Shown here: one piece after another, positions 16,975 to 26,199 of the stretch
How positions within the stretch are numbered: position 1 is the stretch's first letter
How the letters are laid out: each line of letters starts with the position of its first letter
Assembly: GCA_035690885.1 (NCBI GenBank)
Contig: DASSKC010000014.1
Location: forward strand, 1 to 64,000
Direction: 5' to 3'
Length of the DNA stretch: 64,000 nucleotides
DNA from: Oleiagrimonas sp035690885
GTDB taxonomy: Bacteria > Pseudomonadota > Gammaproteobacteria > Xanthomonadales > Rhodanobacteraceae
Translations under genes and position numbers: made by a program
The notes under the pieces: model-generated
Database searches by the model: none
What the model was told of the DNA's origin: nothing
Seen by the model: only the letters and a program-made list of their open reading frames with translations

Positions 16975-17160
16975 ATGGAAATCGACCATACCTGCGCCAA
17001 CCCTGCATGCGACTGCCAGGTCAAACATGCAGGCGAGTTCTGCAGCGACACGTGTCGCGAACATGGTGACAGCAACACGCTCGATCACTGCACCTGCGGA
17101 CACGGTGACTGCGGAACATCCACGCCCGAAACGCGCGGCGTGCCCGATCAGGACGACTGA
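16975..17160 (+). CDS. Bacterial metallothionein
   Basis: This 61-residue protein has eight cysteines (7, 12, 14, 23, 27, 39, 41, 46) and five histidines, in the order CxxxxCxC, CxxxC, CxCxxxxC. This is the arrangement of bacterial metallothioneins (SmtA/BmtA type), which bind zinc, cadmium or copper in the cytosol. A strong GGGAGGT ribosome site lies seven bases before the ATG. The acidic tail after residue 48 is not conserved in the family. It has its own upstream region of 125 bases and no obvious operon partner, and a CDF exporter lies 15 kb away. Confidence 0.85.
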   Translation: MEIDHTCANPACDCQVKHAGEFCSDTCREHGDSNTLDHCTCGHGDCGTSTPETRGVPDQDD

Positions 17161-17188
17161 CGCAACATCGCGACACGACGAATGCCGG

Positions 17189-18715
17189 TCACGCGGTGCG
17201 GCTGGCCGGCATCGCCGTATCGTGTGCGCCCGTGCGCGTCGTCAATGCACGCATAAAATCGTCACTCCAGCGTGCCAGATCCCGGCCACGCAACACGCTC
17301 ATCAACGCGCCCCAACGGGCACGGCGTTCGTCCAGCGGCATGCGCATGGCCGTGCGAATGCCCGCCGCCACGTCGCCGACATCCAAGGGATTGACTTTTA
17401 CCGCATCGGTCAGCTCGTCGGCGGCTCCGGCAAAACGCGACAGCACCAGAACACCGGGATCGGCAGGGTCCTGACAGGCAACGTATTCCTTGGCCGCAAG
17501 CGTCATCCCGTCGCGCAGCGGCGTCATCAGGCCGACGTCGGCCATGCGCAGGTAGCCGGCCAGCGCCGACTCGCGCAACTCGCGCTTGATGTAGCGTACG
17601 GGCGTCCAGTCAGCGCCGCCGTGGCGTCCGTTGACGTCGCTGATGTGACGGCTGATCTCGTCATCCAGTTTCACGCAACGCGGCATGTCGTAGCGCGCCG
17701 GTGGCGAAATTTGCAGCATCGAGAACGTTCCGGCCGTTTGCGGTGCTTGCTGCAGCAAATGATCGATCGCATGCAGTCGCTGACACACGCCGTTGGCGGG
17801 ATTGGGTCGGTCGACACCGATCAGGAGCTTGTGGCTGCCGAGCTTGTCGCGAAAGCATCGATACATGTCGCGCTCGCCCGCTCGTTGCGCCACGCGCGCC
17901 ATGTGTTCCACGTCGATACCGAATGGAAAGGTCGCCAACCGCACCGTGCGGTCACCGACCCGCAACCCGTCGGCCCCATCGAGCATGGCACCATGGAATG
18001 CAATCAGGTAATCACGCAACGCATGAAGGTCATGTGCGGTTTGCACGCCGACCAGATCGCACGCACCAAGACCACGAAAGGCCTCGTCGTGGCGCGGCAG
18101 CGATGCCAGCACGCTGGACGCCGGCACGGCATCATGCAAAAGCAGCCCGATGCGATGGGTGACGCCCATCGCACGCAGTTCGCCGGCCATGGGCAACAAG
18201 TGCAGACCGTTGATCCAGATCCGGTCGTTCGGCCGCAACTGCGTTTTCAGCAGACCCGCCAGCTGCGCGTTGATGCGCAACCATGCCGCCATTTCCTCGC
18301 GATCGAATCGCATGTCGTGAAGCCGGCTGTGCAGCAACGGATGCAGCGCACGGGCATGGAACCCGTTGTAAAACGCCTCGTGATCGGCCCGGTCGAAATC
18401 GAATGCGGCGCAATCGAAGCCGGCGCGCGGATCGGGCCGCGTATCCAGGATCGGTGTCGTGGCAATCTTTCCGCTCCACCCGAACCACAGCCCGCCATGC
18501 ATGGCGAGAACGCTGCGCAGCACCGTCGCCAGGCGCCCGCATGACGCATCGTCGCGGCGCAGGATGCGGTTGGACACCATCACCAGACGACCGTCGTCTG
18601 CCGCCGGGCGCGGCTTTCGATGATGAACGCGGGCGCAATCGCTCGAAGCTGCGCGAGTCGACCGGGTCGATGTGTCGGAAAATGCATGCTTGGTCTGGAT
18701 CATGGTGTCGAGCAT
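17189..18715 (-). CDS. otsA: Divergent GT20 trehalose-6-phosphate synthase homologue
   Basis: The 508-residue protein is a GT20 glycosyltransferase. Shared landmarks are VSNR near residue 47, GGLWFGWSG, FYNGF, and the nucleotide-sugar loop DGMTLAAKEYVACQ near residue 410. Several residues known from E. coli OtsA are changed: the acceptor Trp of YNxF...LW becomes His, the DYH motif of the HDYHLLP loop becomes GLH (INGLHLLP), and the Lys of the VERLDYSKG loop becomes Asn (VDRPNPANG). It may use another acceptor, as glucosylglycerol-phosphate synthases do, or be weakly active. No otsB phosphatase lies nearby. The start is one of two close ATGs (18715, 18703). Confidence 0.8.
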   Translation of the reverse strand: MLDTMIQTKHAFSDTSTRSTRAASSDCARVHHRKPRPAADDGRLVMVSNRILRRDDASCGRLATVLRSVLAMHGGLWFGWSGKIATTPILDTRPDPRAGFDCAAFDFDRADHEAFYNGFHARALHPLLHSRLHDMRFDREEMAAWLRINAQLAGLLKTQLRPNDRIWINGLHLLPMAGELRAMGVTHRIGLLLHDAVPASSVLASLPRHDEAFRGLGACDLVGVQTAHDLHALRDYLIAFHGAMLDGADGLRVGDRTVRLATFPFGIDVEHMARVAQRAGERDMYRCFRDKLGSHKLLIGVDRPNPANGVCQRLHAIDHLLQQAPQTAGTFSMLQISPPARYDMPRCVKLDDEISRHISDVNGRHGGADWTPVRYIKRELRESALAGYLRMADVGLMTPLRDGMTLAAKEYVACQDPADPGVLVLSRFAGAADELTDAVKVNPLDVGDVAAGIRTAMRMPLDERRARWGALMSVLRGRDLARWSDDFMRALTTRTGAHDTAMPASRTA

Positions 18716-18919
18716 GGCACCGCAAACCTGTATGCAGCATGGTTCGCTCGCGCATGCATGACGTGACGTAAGGCACCGGGACAGTTAGCTAACGGGTGGC
18801 TAAACACATCACACCGGAGGCTCGCCCCGTTTACTCGCGATAAACCCGCAGGGGTGGACAGTGAAGACACACCCACATGGGAACGGCAACATGTGTTTGC
18901 CTTCCGGAGACGAGACCGC

Positions 18920-19120
18920 ATGAACGAAGATCGCATCAAGGGCAACTGGAAGCAGTTGTCGGGCAAGCTCAAGGAACGCTGGGGCGACCTCACCGACGAC
19001 GACCTGAAAAAGGCCGACGGCAACCGCGAGTATCTCGTGGGAAAACTGCAGGAGCGCTACGGCATCGCCAAGGATGAAGCCGAACGTGAAGTGTCCGCGT
19101 TCGAGCGCAACCTGCACTGA
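18920..19120 (+). CDS. CsbD family stress protein
   Basis: This 66-residue protein carries the full CsbD pattern: MNEDRIKGNWKQLSGKLKE, then WGDLTDDDL, GNREYLVGKLQERYG and a C-terminal helix. CsbD proteins are abundant, small, hydrophilic and induced in general stress or stationary phase, with no known biochemical role. ATG 18920 follows GGAGACGAG. The upstream 200 bases hold a GTTAGCTAAC palindrome (18784-18793) and no T-rich terminator. The next gene, a cardiolipin synthase, follows on the same strand after 121 bases. Confidence 0.93.
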   Translation: MNEDRIKGNWKQLSGKLKERWGDLTDDDLKKADGNREYLVGKLQERYGIAKDEAEREVSAFERNLH

Positions 19121-19241
19121 TCTGCGAGGGCACCGGGCAAGGACGCCCTTTGTCCGCGAACACTCCAGGCCTGCGCGAAACCGCCGGCGTGCACCGAACC
19201 AGTGAAGCGCAGGCCCGGAAACAACCCGTCCGGACCCGGTG

Positions 19242-20525
19242 ATGTCAAAAAAATGGATCTCTCGCATCGCGCTGCTGGTGCTGGGGGCCGTGCTCATGTA
19301 CGTGATCGGCATGGCCTGGCTCAACATGCGCGTCCCGGACACCGGCGTCGAGCACTTGGTCGGCCATGTCGGCGCGGTGGAAAGCCCGCAATTCGAGCGC
19401 GAGGCAGCCGCCCTGCTCGGCTCGCAAGTGATCAGCGGCAACACGGTTCAGGACTACCAGAACGGTGCCAACTTCTTCCCCCCGATGCTGGCCGACATCC
19501 GTTCGGCGCAAGTGAGCATCAACCTCGAAAGCTATATTTTTCGCGACAGCCACATCGGCATGCGCTTCGCCAAGGCATTGGCCGAGCGCGCCCGCGCCGG
19601 CGTCAAGGTGCATGTGCTGGTCGACTGGATCGGTTCGTTTGACAGCGACAAGGTCGCCAGGCGGCTGCGTGCCGCAGGCGTGAAATTTCGCTATTTCCGC
19701 CCGCTGCGCTGGCGCACGCTCGACCGCCTCAACAATCGCAGCCATCGCAAGTTGATGATCGTCGACGGGCGTATCGGCTGGACCGGCGGCTTCGGGATCG
19801 ACGACATATGGACCGGCCATGCCGACAGCGGTGATGTCAAACGCGACATGATGTTCCGCATCCGCGGGCCGGTCGTCGCGCGCATGCAGGGACTGTTCGG
19901 CAACGACTGGACCACGGCCACCGGCAACCTGCTGGCCGGCGCCGACTACTACCCGTCGCTGCATGAACAGGGGCACGTGACCGTGCAATTGCAAGCCAGT
20001 GCGCCGCGCGGTGGGCGGCGCAACGTGGAACTGATGTTCCTTCTCGCCATCCGCGGTGCACGTTCCAGCATTGATCTGGAATCGGCGTACTTCGTGCCCG
20101 ACCCGCTGATGCGCACAGCGCTCCTGGATGCGTTGTCGCGCGGCGTGCGCGTGCGCATCATCGTCCCGGGACATTTTCTCGACAGCGGCATCACCCTGCA
20201 CGCATCACAAGCAACCTGGGGCGATTACCTCGCCGCCGGCGCGAAGATCTACCGTTTTCAGCCATCCATGCTGCACAGCAAGTTGATGATCGTCGACGAC
20301 TATCTGGTCATCGGCGGATCGTCCAATTTCGATTACCGCTCGTTCAACCTCAATGACGAAGCGGACGTGATGATCTACAACCGCCACTTTGCGCGCCACA
20401 TGGACGCGGTATACAACCACGACATCGCGCAATCGCGCCGGGTGTCGTTGTCGGAATGGCAAGACCGGTCATGGACGCACAAGTTTGTCGACGACTTCTG
20501 GTGGCTGTTCTCGCCGCAATTGTGA
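19242..20525 (+). CDS. Cardiolipin synthase-like phospholipase D protein
   Basis: This 427-residue membrane enzyme has one N-terminal membrane helix and two HKD motifs, HRKLMIVDGRIGWTGG near residue 170 and HSKLMIVDDYLVIGGSSN near residue 345. It belongs to the ClsB/ClsC type, which joins phosphatidyl groups to make cardiolipin. The single N-terminal helix and short length separate it from ClsA. ATG 19242 is used; a GTG three bases earlier is possible. Its position behind csbD suggests envelope remodelling during stress. Confidence 0.92.
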   Translation: MSKKWISRIALLVLGAVLMYVIGMAWLNMRVPDTGVEHLVGHVGAVESPQFEREAAALLGSQVISGNTVQDYQNGANFFPPMLADIRSAQVSINLESYIFRDSHIGMRFAKALAERARAGVKVHVLVDWIGSFDSDKVARRLRAAGVKFRYFRPLRWRTLDRLNNRSHRKLMIVDGRIGWTGGFGIDDIWTGHADSGDVKRDMMFRIRGPVVARMQGLFGNDWTTATGNLLAGADYYPSLHEQGHVTVQLQASAPRGGRRNVELMFLLAIRGARSSIDLESAYFVPDPLMRTALLDALSRGVRVRIIVPGHFLDSGITLHASQATWGDYLAAGAKIYRFQPSMLHSKLMIVDDYLVIGGSSNFDYRSFNLNDEADVMIYNRHFARHMDAVYNHDIAQSRRVSLSEWQDRSWTHKFVDDFWWLFSPQL

Positions 20526-20739
20526 ATGCGCACGAAGCGCCAGCATGAACGCCATATCAACGCCCTGAATGCATGCCATCGAACAACAGGCAAATTGATG
20601 CCCGATTCAGTCCTGCCGGTCCACGCTTTGTGCATTGGTGACGGAAAGCCGACCCGAGCCAGCCGTGTCCCGGCATACCGCCTTGCATGGTCGTCGCATC
20701 GTTCGCGACCTTCGGCTTGTCCGATTAAAGGAGGACATC

Positions 20740-21339
20740 ATGCAACCCAGAATACTGACTCTCGCCATCGCATCCGGCCTGGTCGCGGGCATGTTCACAC
20801 TGACCCCGACCGCGCATGCCGCTGCCTCGGCTGCATATGGTGCCGGCAACACCTCGTCACGTGTCGCCGCGGCAACGGCCATGTCGTCGCCGGCGATGCA
20901 AGACGATTCCGACGCCATGCAGGACACCGGCGACTCGGAGTTCAAGCCCAACGACACCATCAGCTGCGAAATGGACTACACCCTGACCGGATGGTCGGTG
21001 TTCTACAAATCGGCCAGCGGCAACGGCACGGTCAAATGCAGCAACGGCAAGACCATGAAAGTGGTGCTGAACGTCACCGGTGGTGGACTCACCGTGGGCC
21101 ATTATCAGGTCAACGACGGCCATGGCGATTTCACCGCCGTCAGCCGCATCAACCAGGTGCTTGGCGACTACGCCATGGCCACGGCACATGCCGGCGCGGC
21201 AAAGAGCTCGCGCGCCATGGTGCTGACCAACGGTGACACGTCGCTTACCCTCACCGGTACCGGCAACGGCTGGAACATCGGCGCCGGCTTTGCCTCGTTC
21301 TCGATCAAGCGCGCGTCGGCCGCCGGAATGAACGACTGA
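20740..21339 (+). CDS. Secreted protein of unknown function
   Basis: This 199-residue protein has a clear signal peptide ending THAAASA near residue 28. A Met/Ala/Asp-rich linker follows, then a beta-rich domain from about residue 70. That domain includes NDTISCEMDYTLTGW and GTVKCSNGKTMKVVLNVTGGG, with two cysteines that could form a disulphide, and it ends GWNIGAGFASFSIKRA. The layout loosely recalls DUF992-type periplasmic proteins, but I am not sure. A strong AAAGGAGG ribosome site before ATG 20740 suggests high expression. It stands alone, with a REP pair downstream. Confidence 0.82.
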   Translation: MQPRILTLAIASGLVAGMFTLTPTAHAAASAAYGAGNTSSRVAAATAMSSPAMQDDSDAMQDTGDSEFKPNDTISCEMDYTLTGWSVFYKSASGNGTVKCSNGKTMKVVLNVTGGGLTVGHYQVNDGHGDFTAVSRINQVLGDYAMATAHAGAAKSSRAMVLTNGDTSLTLTGTGNGWNIGAGFASFSIKRASAAGMND

Positions 21340-21377
21340 CCGCACCGGGACCGTTGATGCCTTGCGGCATTACCTAT

Positions 21378-21470
21378 TCGCGGCTTCCGCCGCTCCTACG
21401 AACGCTTCGAACGAGCGGCTTCCGCCAATCCTGCAAACGCAACGCACTGTAGGAGCGGCGGAAGCCGCGA
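21378..21470. repeat. GTAG-type REP inverted pair (copy A)
   Basis: The arms 21378-21399 and 21449-21470 are perfectly complementary over 22 bases, each reading GTAGGAGCGGCGGAAGCCGC outward, and a partial third copy (GAGCGGCTTCCGCC) lies in the loop. The GTAG head and size match the SMAG-type REP elements of Stenotrophomonas and relatives. It lies between convergent genes. Confidence 0.85.
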
Positions 21471-21540
21471 TAGCGCACACGCACACGGTCAGCACCACGC
21501 GCTGCCAACTGCATCACGCTCCACCCACGCGCCAACGCCG

Positions 21541-22788
21541 TCATACCGCAACGCGGTGCCCGCGAGCATCCTTGTGGAACCCGAATACGCAGTAGGCGAC
21601 AAACAGCCCGACAGCGACCGTGGTCAGCACCAGGAACACGATCGGAATGTCGATCACGGTGCTCATGTGCAGCAGGCTCATCGCCAAAGTCGCCAGCGCG
21701 GCCACCCCCATGCGGATGAAACCCAGCATCGATGATGCCGATCCGGCGGTCTGCTTGAACGGCGCCAGCGCGTGCGCGGTCGTCACCGGAACCACCAGCC
21801 CAACGCCGATGAAGGCCGTGCCGATCGGCGCCAGATACATGGCCAGCGTGCCATCCTTGCCCGGCCCCATTGCCACCAGCAACAAGGCCACCGACGACAA
21901 CGCCAGCAGCGTCATGCCGCCACCGACGATCCACAGATGCGAGATGCGAGGCGTCAGCCAGGCGCAGGTTGCCGCGCCGATCACGAAGGCCACCAGAATG
22001 CCGATGGCGACAATGACGATGCCGGTGCTGCCGCGATCGAGCACATCGAGCACCAGGTCCGGCGCACCGATCAGTGCGGTATAGACCACGCCGATGCACA
22101 ACCCTCCGAGCAACGCGTTGAACAGGAACTGCGGCATGACCAGCGTGCGACGGTAATTGCCCCACAAGCGCGACGCTTGCAGTGCACGATGATTCAGGCG
22201 CAGGTTGGTTTCGGGCATGTATCGCCACACCAGCCAGAACAGTGTCACCGCCAGCAGCGCCAACACCGCGAAGTTGCCATGCCAGCCAATGGGCGTGCGT
22301 TGCACATAGGTGCCGGCGACGGGGCCGATCGCCGGTGCCAGCGCAAAAGCGGCGTTGATCTTGGCGTACACGCGTTGGCGCTTGTCCGCCGAAAACGCGT
22401 CGCGCACCGCGGCATCGGCAATCACGCCGCCGGCACAGGCGCCAACGCCCTGCACCAGGCGTCCGACGATCAGCGGTTCGATGGAAAAGCTCAACATGCA
22501 CAACAACGAGCCGACAATCAGTATGCCGGTGCCGACAAGGATCAATGGCCGCCGTCCGTAGCGATCGGACATCGGACCGTAGACCAGCTGGCTGACCGCC
22601 GAGCCGATCAGGTACGACGTCATGGTGAACTGCACCATGTCGTAATTGGCATGCAACGCCTGCGCGATGGACGGGAGCGCCGGCGTGTACTCGGTGTCGC
22701 CGAATGGCCCGACAGCCATCATGAACGCCAACAGCGCCAGTGCCGGCTTCGGCACCTGCGAGCGTGACCCGCGCGCGTTCAATGCCAT
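21541..22788 (-). CDS. MFS drug efflux transporter, Bcr/CflA type
   Basis: The 415-residue protein has twelve membrane segments. It carries the Bcr/CflA family patterns DTEYTPALPSIAQAL in helix 1, the loop-2 motif YGPMSDRYGRRPLIL, and GRLVQGVGACAGGVIADAAVRD in helices 4-5. Such proton antiporters export drugs, dipeptides or cysteine. I place the start at ATG 22788; an ATG at 22845 would add 19 residues of unlikely composition. It is divergent from a second MFS gene 112 bases away, so the two may share a promoter region. Confidence 0.9.
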   Translation of the reverse strand: MALNARGSRSQVPKPALALLAFMMAVGPFGDTEYTPALPSIAQALHANYDMVQFTMTSYLIGSAVSQLVYGPMSDRYGRRPLILVGTGILIVGSLLCMLSFSIEPLIVGRLVQGVGACAGGVIADAAVRDAFSADKRQRVYAKINAAFALAPAIGPVAGTYVQRTPIGWHGNFAVLALLAVTLFWLVWRYMPETNLRLNHRALQASRLWGNYRRTLVMPQFLFNALLGGLCIGVVYTALIGAPDLVLDVLDRGSTGIVIVAIGILVAFVIGAATCAWLTPRISHLWIVGGGMTLLALSSVALLLVAMGPGKDGTLAMYLAPIGTAFIGVGLVVPVTTAHALAPFKQTAGSASSMLGFIRMGVAALATLAMSLLHMSTVIDIPIVFLVLTTVAVGLFVAYCVFGFHKDARGHRVAV

Positions 22789-22900
22789 GCTCCGCGCATG
22801 CACGTGAGGCGCGCGGCACTCGTGCTCGTAGATTGCAAAAGGCATTCGCTGGCAGGTTCGAACAAGTCGGGATTCATCGTTGGCTGGCTATATTCCGTGC

Positions 22901-24475
22901 ATGGGCAATTCCACCGTATCGTCTGCGGGTACAACCTTGCATGACTGGTTCCTGCGCGATGTGGAGGAACCCCTGGCGCATGCCGTGGGCGGCACCGCGC
23001 GGCTGAAAGTGATCACCCTGCTGGCATGCGTGCTCGCACTCGACGCCGCCGACAAGGCCACGGTCGGTGCCGTCGCCGCGCAGCTCGAGCAGGCATTGCA
23101 CATCAGCAACGTGGAGATCGGCTGGCTGGTCACCGCGTCCACCGCGGTCGGCGCCGTGGTCACGCTGCCGTTTGGCGCACTGGCCGACCGCATGCCGCGC
23201 AATCGGCTGCTGGTCATTGCGATCCTCGTGTGGTCGGTGATGATGGCCGTCGGCGGTGCGGCGACGTCCTACTGGATGCTTCTGTTGAGTCGCCTGGCAC
23301 TGGGCGCCGTGGTCGCGGCCGCCGCGCCTTCGGTGATGTCGCTGATCGGCGATTTTTTTCGGCCCGGCGAACGCGGGCGCATTCTCGGCTACACGCTGGC
23401 CGGCGAACTGGTGGGCGTGGCATTCGGGTTTCTGATCTCCGGCAACGTCGCCGCCGTGTTGTCGTGGCGGGCGTCGTTCTGGGTGTTGGCCGCCGTGGGC
23501 TTCGTGCTGGCCGGTGTCATCTGGAAGCTGCTTCCCGAACCGGCGCGAGGTGGTCACGGCATCGTGCCGATCGGTACCACCGACATTCCCGACAGCGGCA
23601 ACACCGATCGCGAACGCGAGCGCGACGAACCGGCTGACTACGACTACGACACATCCGAAGCCGACATCGAACAAGAGGTCGACGCGCACGACATCGACGC
23701 ACACCGGTCACAGGTCTTGCGCGACGGGGCGCGCGACATGTCACTGTGGCAGGCGGTCCGTTACGTGCTCTCCAACCGCACCTACCGCACCTTGATTCTG
23801 GTGTCGTCGCTCCGCTACTTCTACTTCACCGGCGTGCGCACGTTCGCCATCGTGTTCATGCGCCATCGTTTCGATCTGGAGCAGGCGGTAGCCAGCAGCC
23901 TGTCGGTCGGGATCGGACTGGGCGCCATCGTCGGCGTGCTGCTGGCCGGTCGCATCGGCGATGCCTTGATTGCACGCGGTCGCCTCAATGGCCGCGTGTT
24001 GATCGGTGCGGTGGCCTACCTGCTGGCCGCCGCGGCATTCCTGCCGGGACTGCTGAGCGGTTCGCTGTGGGTCACTGGCGGCCTGTTCTTCGTCGCCGCT
24101 GCCGGAATCGGTGGTGCCAATCCGGCCGTGGATTCGGCGCGGCTGGACATCATGTATTCGGGTTTGTGGGGGCGTGCCGAGGGTGTGCGTGCGACCGCGC
24201 GCTTCGCACTGGAAGCCATCGCGCCGCCACTGTTCGGTTACGTGTCCTCATGGTTCGACCACGACAACGGCAACGCATTGGCCGAAGCGGGCGCTCACAG
24301 CGCATCCAGCGGCGGCGGCCTGGGCCAGGCGTTCCTGATCATGCTGGTTGCGCTGGTCGCCGCCGGGTTGCTGCTGTTGTTGCGCGGATCGAAAACCTAC
24401 TTGCGCGACGTCGCCACCGCAGTGGCCTCCGAGCGCGCCAGCAGCAGACGCAAGCACGGTGCACGCAACGACTGA
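22901..24475 (+). CDS. MFS transporter with long central acidic loop
   Basis: This 524-residue carrier has six membrane helices, a hydrophilic loop of about 90 residues rich in Asp, Glu and Arg (about 225-300), then six more helices. The loop-2 motif is FGALADRMPRNRLLVIA. It resembles spinster-like MFS members that carry lipids or organic acids; the substrate is unknown. The start at ATG 22901 gives MGNSTVSSAG. The charged loop has low-complexity stretches such as DYDYDTSEADIEQE. It converges on pfpI, 36 bases away. Confidence 0.87.
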   Translation: MGNSTVSSAGTTLHDWFLRDVEEPLAHAVGGTARLKVITLLACVLALDAADKATVGAVAAQLEQALHISNVEIGWLVTASTAVGAVVTLPFGALADRMPRNRLLVIAILVWSVMMAVGGAATSYWMLLLSRLALGAVVAAAAPSVMSLIGDFFRPGERGRILGYTLAGELVGVAFGFLISGNVAAVLSWRASFWVLAAVGFVLAGVIWKLLPEPARGGHGIVPIGTTDIPDSGNTDRERERDEPADYDYDTSEADIEQEVDAHDIDAHRSQVLRDGARDMSLWQAVRYVLSNRTYRTLILVSSLRYFYFTGVRTFAIVFMRHRFDLEQAVASSLSVGIGLGAIVGVLLAGRIGDALIARGRLNGRVLIGAVAYLLAAAAFLPGLLSGSLWVTGGLFFVAAAGIGGANPAVDSARLDIMYSGLWGRAEGVRATARFALEAIAPPLFGYVSSWFDHDNGNALAEAGAHSASSGGGLGQAFLIMLVALVAAGLLLLLRGSKTYLRDVATAVASERASSRRKHGARND

Positions 24476-24511
24476 GCGACCGCGCTCGCGACAACAAGCC
24501 GGACGCCTTGC

Positions 24512-25069
24512 TTACGCGTCGACGTCCTGGTCTTCCGTCAACGTCTTGATGATGGCGCTGCAAAACGCATCGAGATCATCGGGCGTACGGCTGGTTATCA
24601 GACCGCGATCAACGACGACTTCCTCGTCGACCCAGTGCGCGCCGGCGTTCTGCAGATCCTGGCGAATGCTCGGCACCGATGTCATGCGCCGATCTTTCAC
24701 CACGCCGGCGTTGATCAGCACCCACGGTCCGTGACACACCGCCGCCACCGGCTTGCATGCGTCGAAAAACGCGCGGGTGAAATCAAGGATGTCGGAATCG
24801 GTGCGCAGCTCGTCGGGGTTGAACAATCCACCGGGAATGACCAGCGCGTCGTAATCGATGCAATCGACGTCGCGGATCACTGCGTCGACTTCGACCAGCT
24901 GGCCTTTGTCACGATGCCGGAATCCTTGGATGGGATGCTTTCTGGGTGCGATCACGTCGACCCTTGCACCTGCGTCGCGCAGCACATCGCGCGGTGTTTC
25001 CAGTTCGGACTGTTCGATCCCGTCGGTGGCAATGATGGCGATGCAGCGACCCTTGATTGGTTTGGACAT
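24512..25069 (-). CDS. DJ-1/PfpI family protein
   Basis: This 185-residue protein belongs to the type 1 glutamine-amidotransferase-like PfpI group (YhbO/YraA relatives). The nucleophile elbow VAAVCHGPWVLINAG near residue 112 keeps the Cys-His pair, and the upstream strand has ALVIPGG. Relatives are reported as proteases, glyoxalases or deglycases and protect against carbonyl, oxidative and heat stress. AGGAGA sits nine bases before ATG 25069. It follows the SDR gene in the same direction after 65 bases and may share its transcript. Confidence 0.93.
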   Translation of the reverse strand: MSKPIKGRCIAIIATDGIEQSELETPRDVLRDAGARVDVIAPRKHPIQGFRHRDKGQLVEVDAVIRDVDCIDYDALVIPGGLFNPDELRTDSDILDFTRAFFDACKPVAAVCHGPWVLINAGVVKDRRMTSVPSIRQDLQNAGAHWVDEEVVVDRGLITSRTPDDLDAFCSAIIKTLTEDQDVDA

Positions 25070-25134
25070 GGTGATGTTCTCCTGTAGTGAGCGATGAACG
25101 TTTGGCTGCAGGCAACCGGGGTGTCTGCGAACGA

Positions 25135-26145
25135 TCAGTTTCCGCGGCGTCGGCGACCATGTCGGACCACGCCACACGCGGCCGCCACGGCCACCACACC
25201 GGCGGCAGCGGCGACGATGCCGCGATGGGTATCCGCCCACAGCTGCACGCTGTAACGGCGTGAGCGACTGTCGAAGCGGCCATGCGTGCCGTAGTCGGCC
25301 TGCACCGCGTGCTGCAGATTGTCGGGCCGGTCATCGGGTATGTCGCGTTCGCCTTTCTGGCTCTGATAAGCGCTTTTGGCCAACACGCGATCGGCCAACC
25401 AAGGGGCAAGTTTGTTGCCATAAATGGCCTTGACGGCGGGGAAGCCGACGCACAGTTCACGCCGCCGATGCCGCGCGGCCCAGTGGATGCCGCGCGCCGC
25501 CACTTCCGGCTGGTAAATCGGCGGCACCGGTTGCGGACGTTTGGCCAAGTGCGTGCGCGCCCATTCGAACTGCGGCGTGTTGAATGCGGACAACTGCACC
25601 ATGGTGACGTGAATGGCGCTTTTTTCGTGCATCAGTTCCACACGCAACGCATCGGTGAATCCACGGATCGCGAACTTGGCGCCGCAATAAGCGGCCTGCA
25701 GGGGCACGGCGCGATAAGCCAGTGCGGAGCCCACCTGCACGATGGTGCCGCGATTGCGCTCGCGCATGCGTTTGAGCGCGGCCATGGTGCCGTGCACCGC
25801 GCCCAGATAGGTCACTTCCGTAGCGCGTCGGAACTCGGCCGCGGGGATGTCGTGAACCGGTGCGAACACGGTGGCCATGGCCGCGTTGATCCACACGTCG
25901 ATGGGACCAAGTTCGTTTTCGATGCGCGAAGCGGCGGCCTCCACCTGCTCGGCGTCGGATACATCCACACCGATGGCGAGCGCGTGTCCGCCCAATTGGC
26001 GAACCTCTGCAGCCGCGCCCTCGAGCGCTGCATTGTCGCGCGCCAGCAGTGCGACGCTGGCGCCGTCGCGAGCGAATGCCTGCGCGGTGGCGCGGCCGAC
26101 ACCGGCCGATGCGCCGGTGATGACCACGACCTGTTTGTTTTTCAT
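25135..26145 (-). CDS. SDR family oxidoreductase with C-terminal extension
   Basis: The 336-residue protein is a classical short-chain dehydrogenase. It has NAD(P) binding in TGASAGVGRATA (about 9-20), DVSDAEQVEAA, an NAA motif (INAAM), and the catalytic Ser/Tyr/Lys in VGSALAYR, AAYCGAK. About 80 residues follow the SDR core, including a helical Lys/Arg-rich tail ending near a hydrophobic stretch (GIVAAAAGVVAVAAACGVV) that may anchor it to the membrane. GGAGAGT precedes ATG 26145. It lies 54 bases after the enolase-superfamily gene, in line with one stress-linked operon. Confidence 0.92.
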   Translation of the reverse strand: MKNKQVVVITGASAGVGRATAQAFARDGASVALLARDNAALEGAAAEVRQLGGHALAIGVDVSDAEQVEAAASRIENELGPIDVWINAAMATVFAPVHDIPAAEFRRATEVTYLGAVHGTMAALKRMRERNRGTIVQVGSALAYRAVPLQAAYCGAKFAIRGFTDALRVELMHEKSAIHVTMVQLSAFNTPQFEWARTHLAKRPQPVPPIYQPEVAARGIHWAARHRRRELCVGFPAVKAIYGNKLAPWLADRVLAKSAYQSQKGERDIPDDRPDNLQHAVQADYGTHGRFDSRSRRYSVQLWADTHRGIVAAAAGVVAVAAACGVVRHGRRRRGN

Positions 26146-26199
26146 GAGACTCTCCGGTTTGTTTGATGAGGGTGTCGTGCATTTCACGATGCAGCAGCG

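Noticed and set aside
21541..22845. Longer N-terminus of the Bcr/CflA pump from ATG 22845
   Set aside because: The extra 19 residues are polar, His/Cys-rich and unlike the family; the ATG at 22788 fits better.
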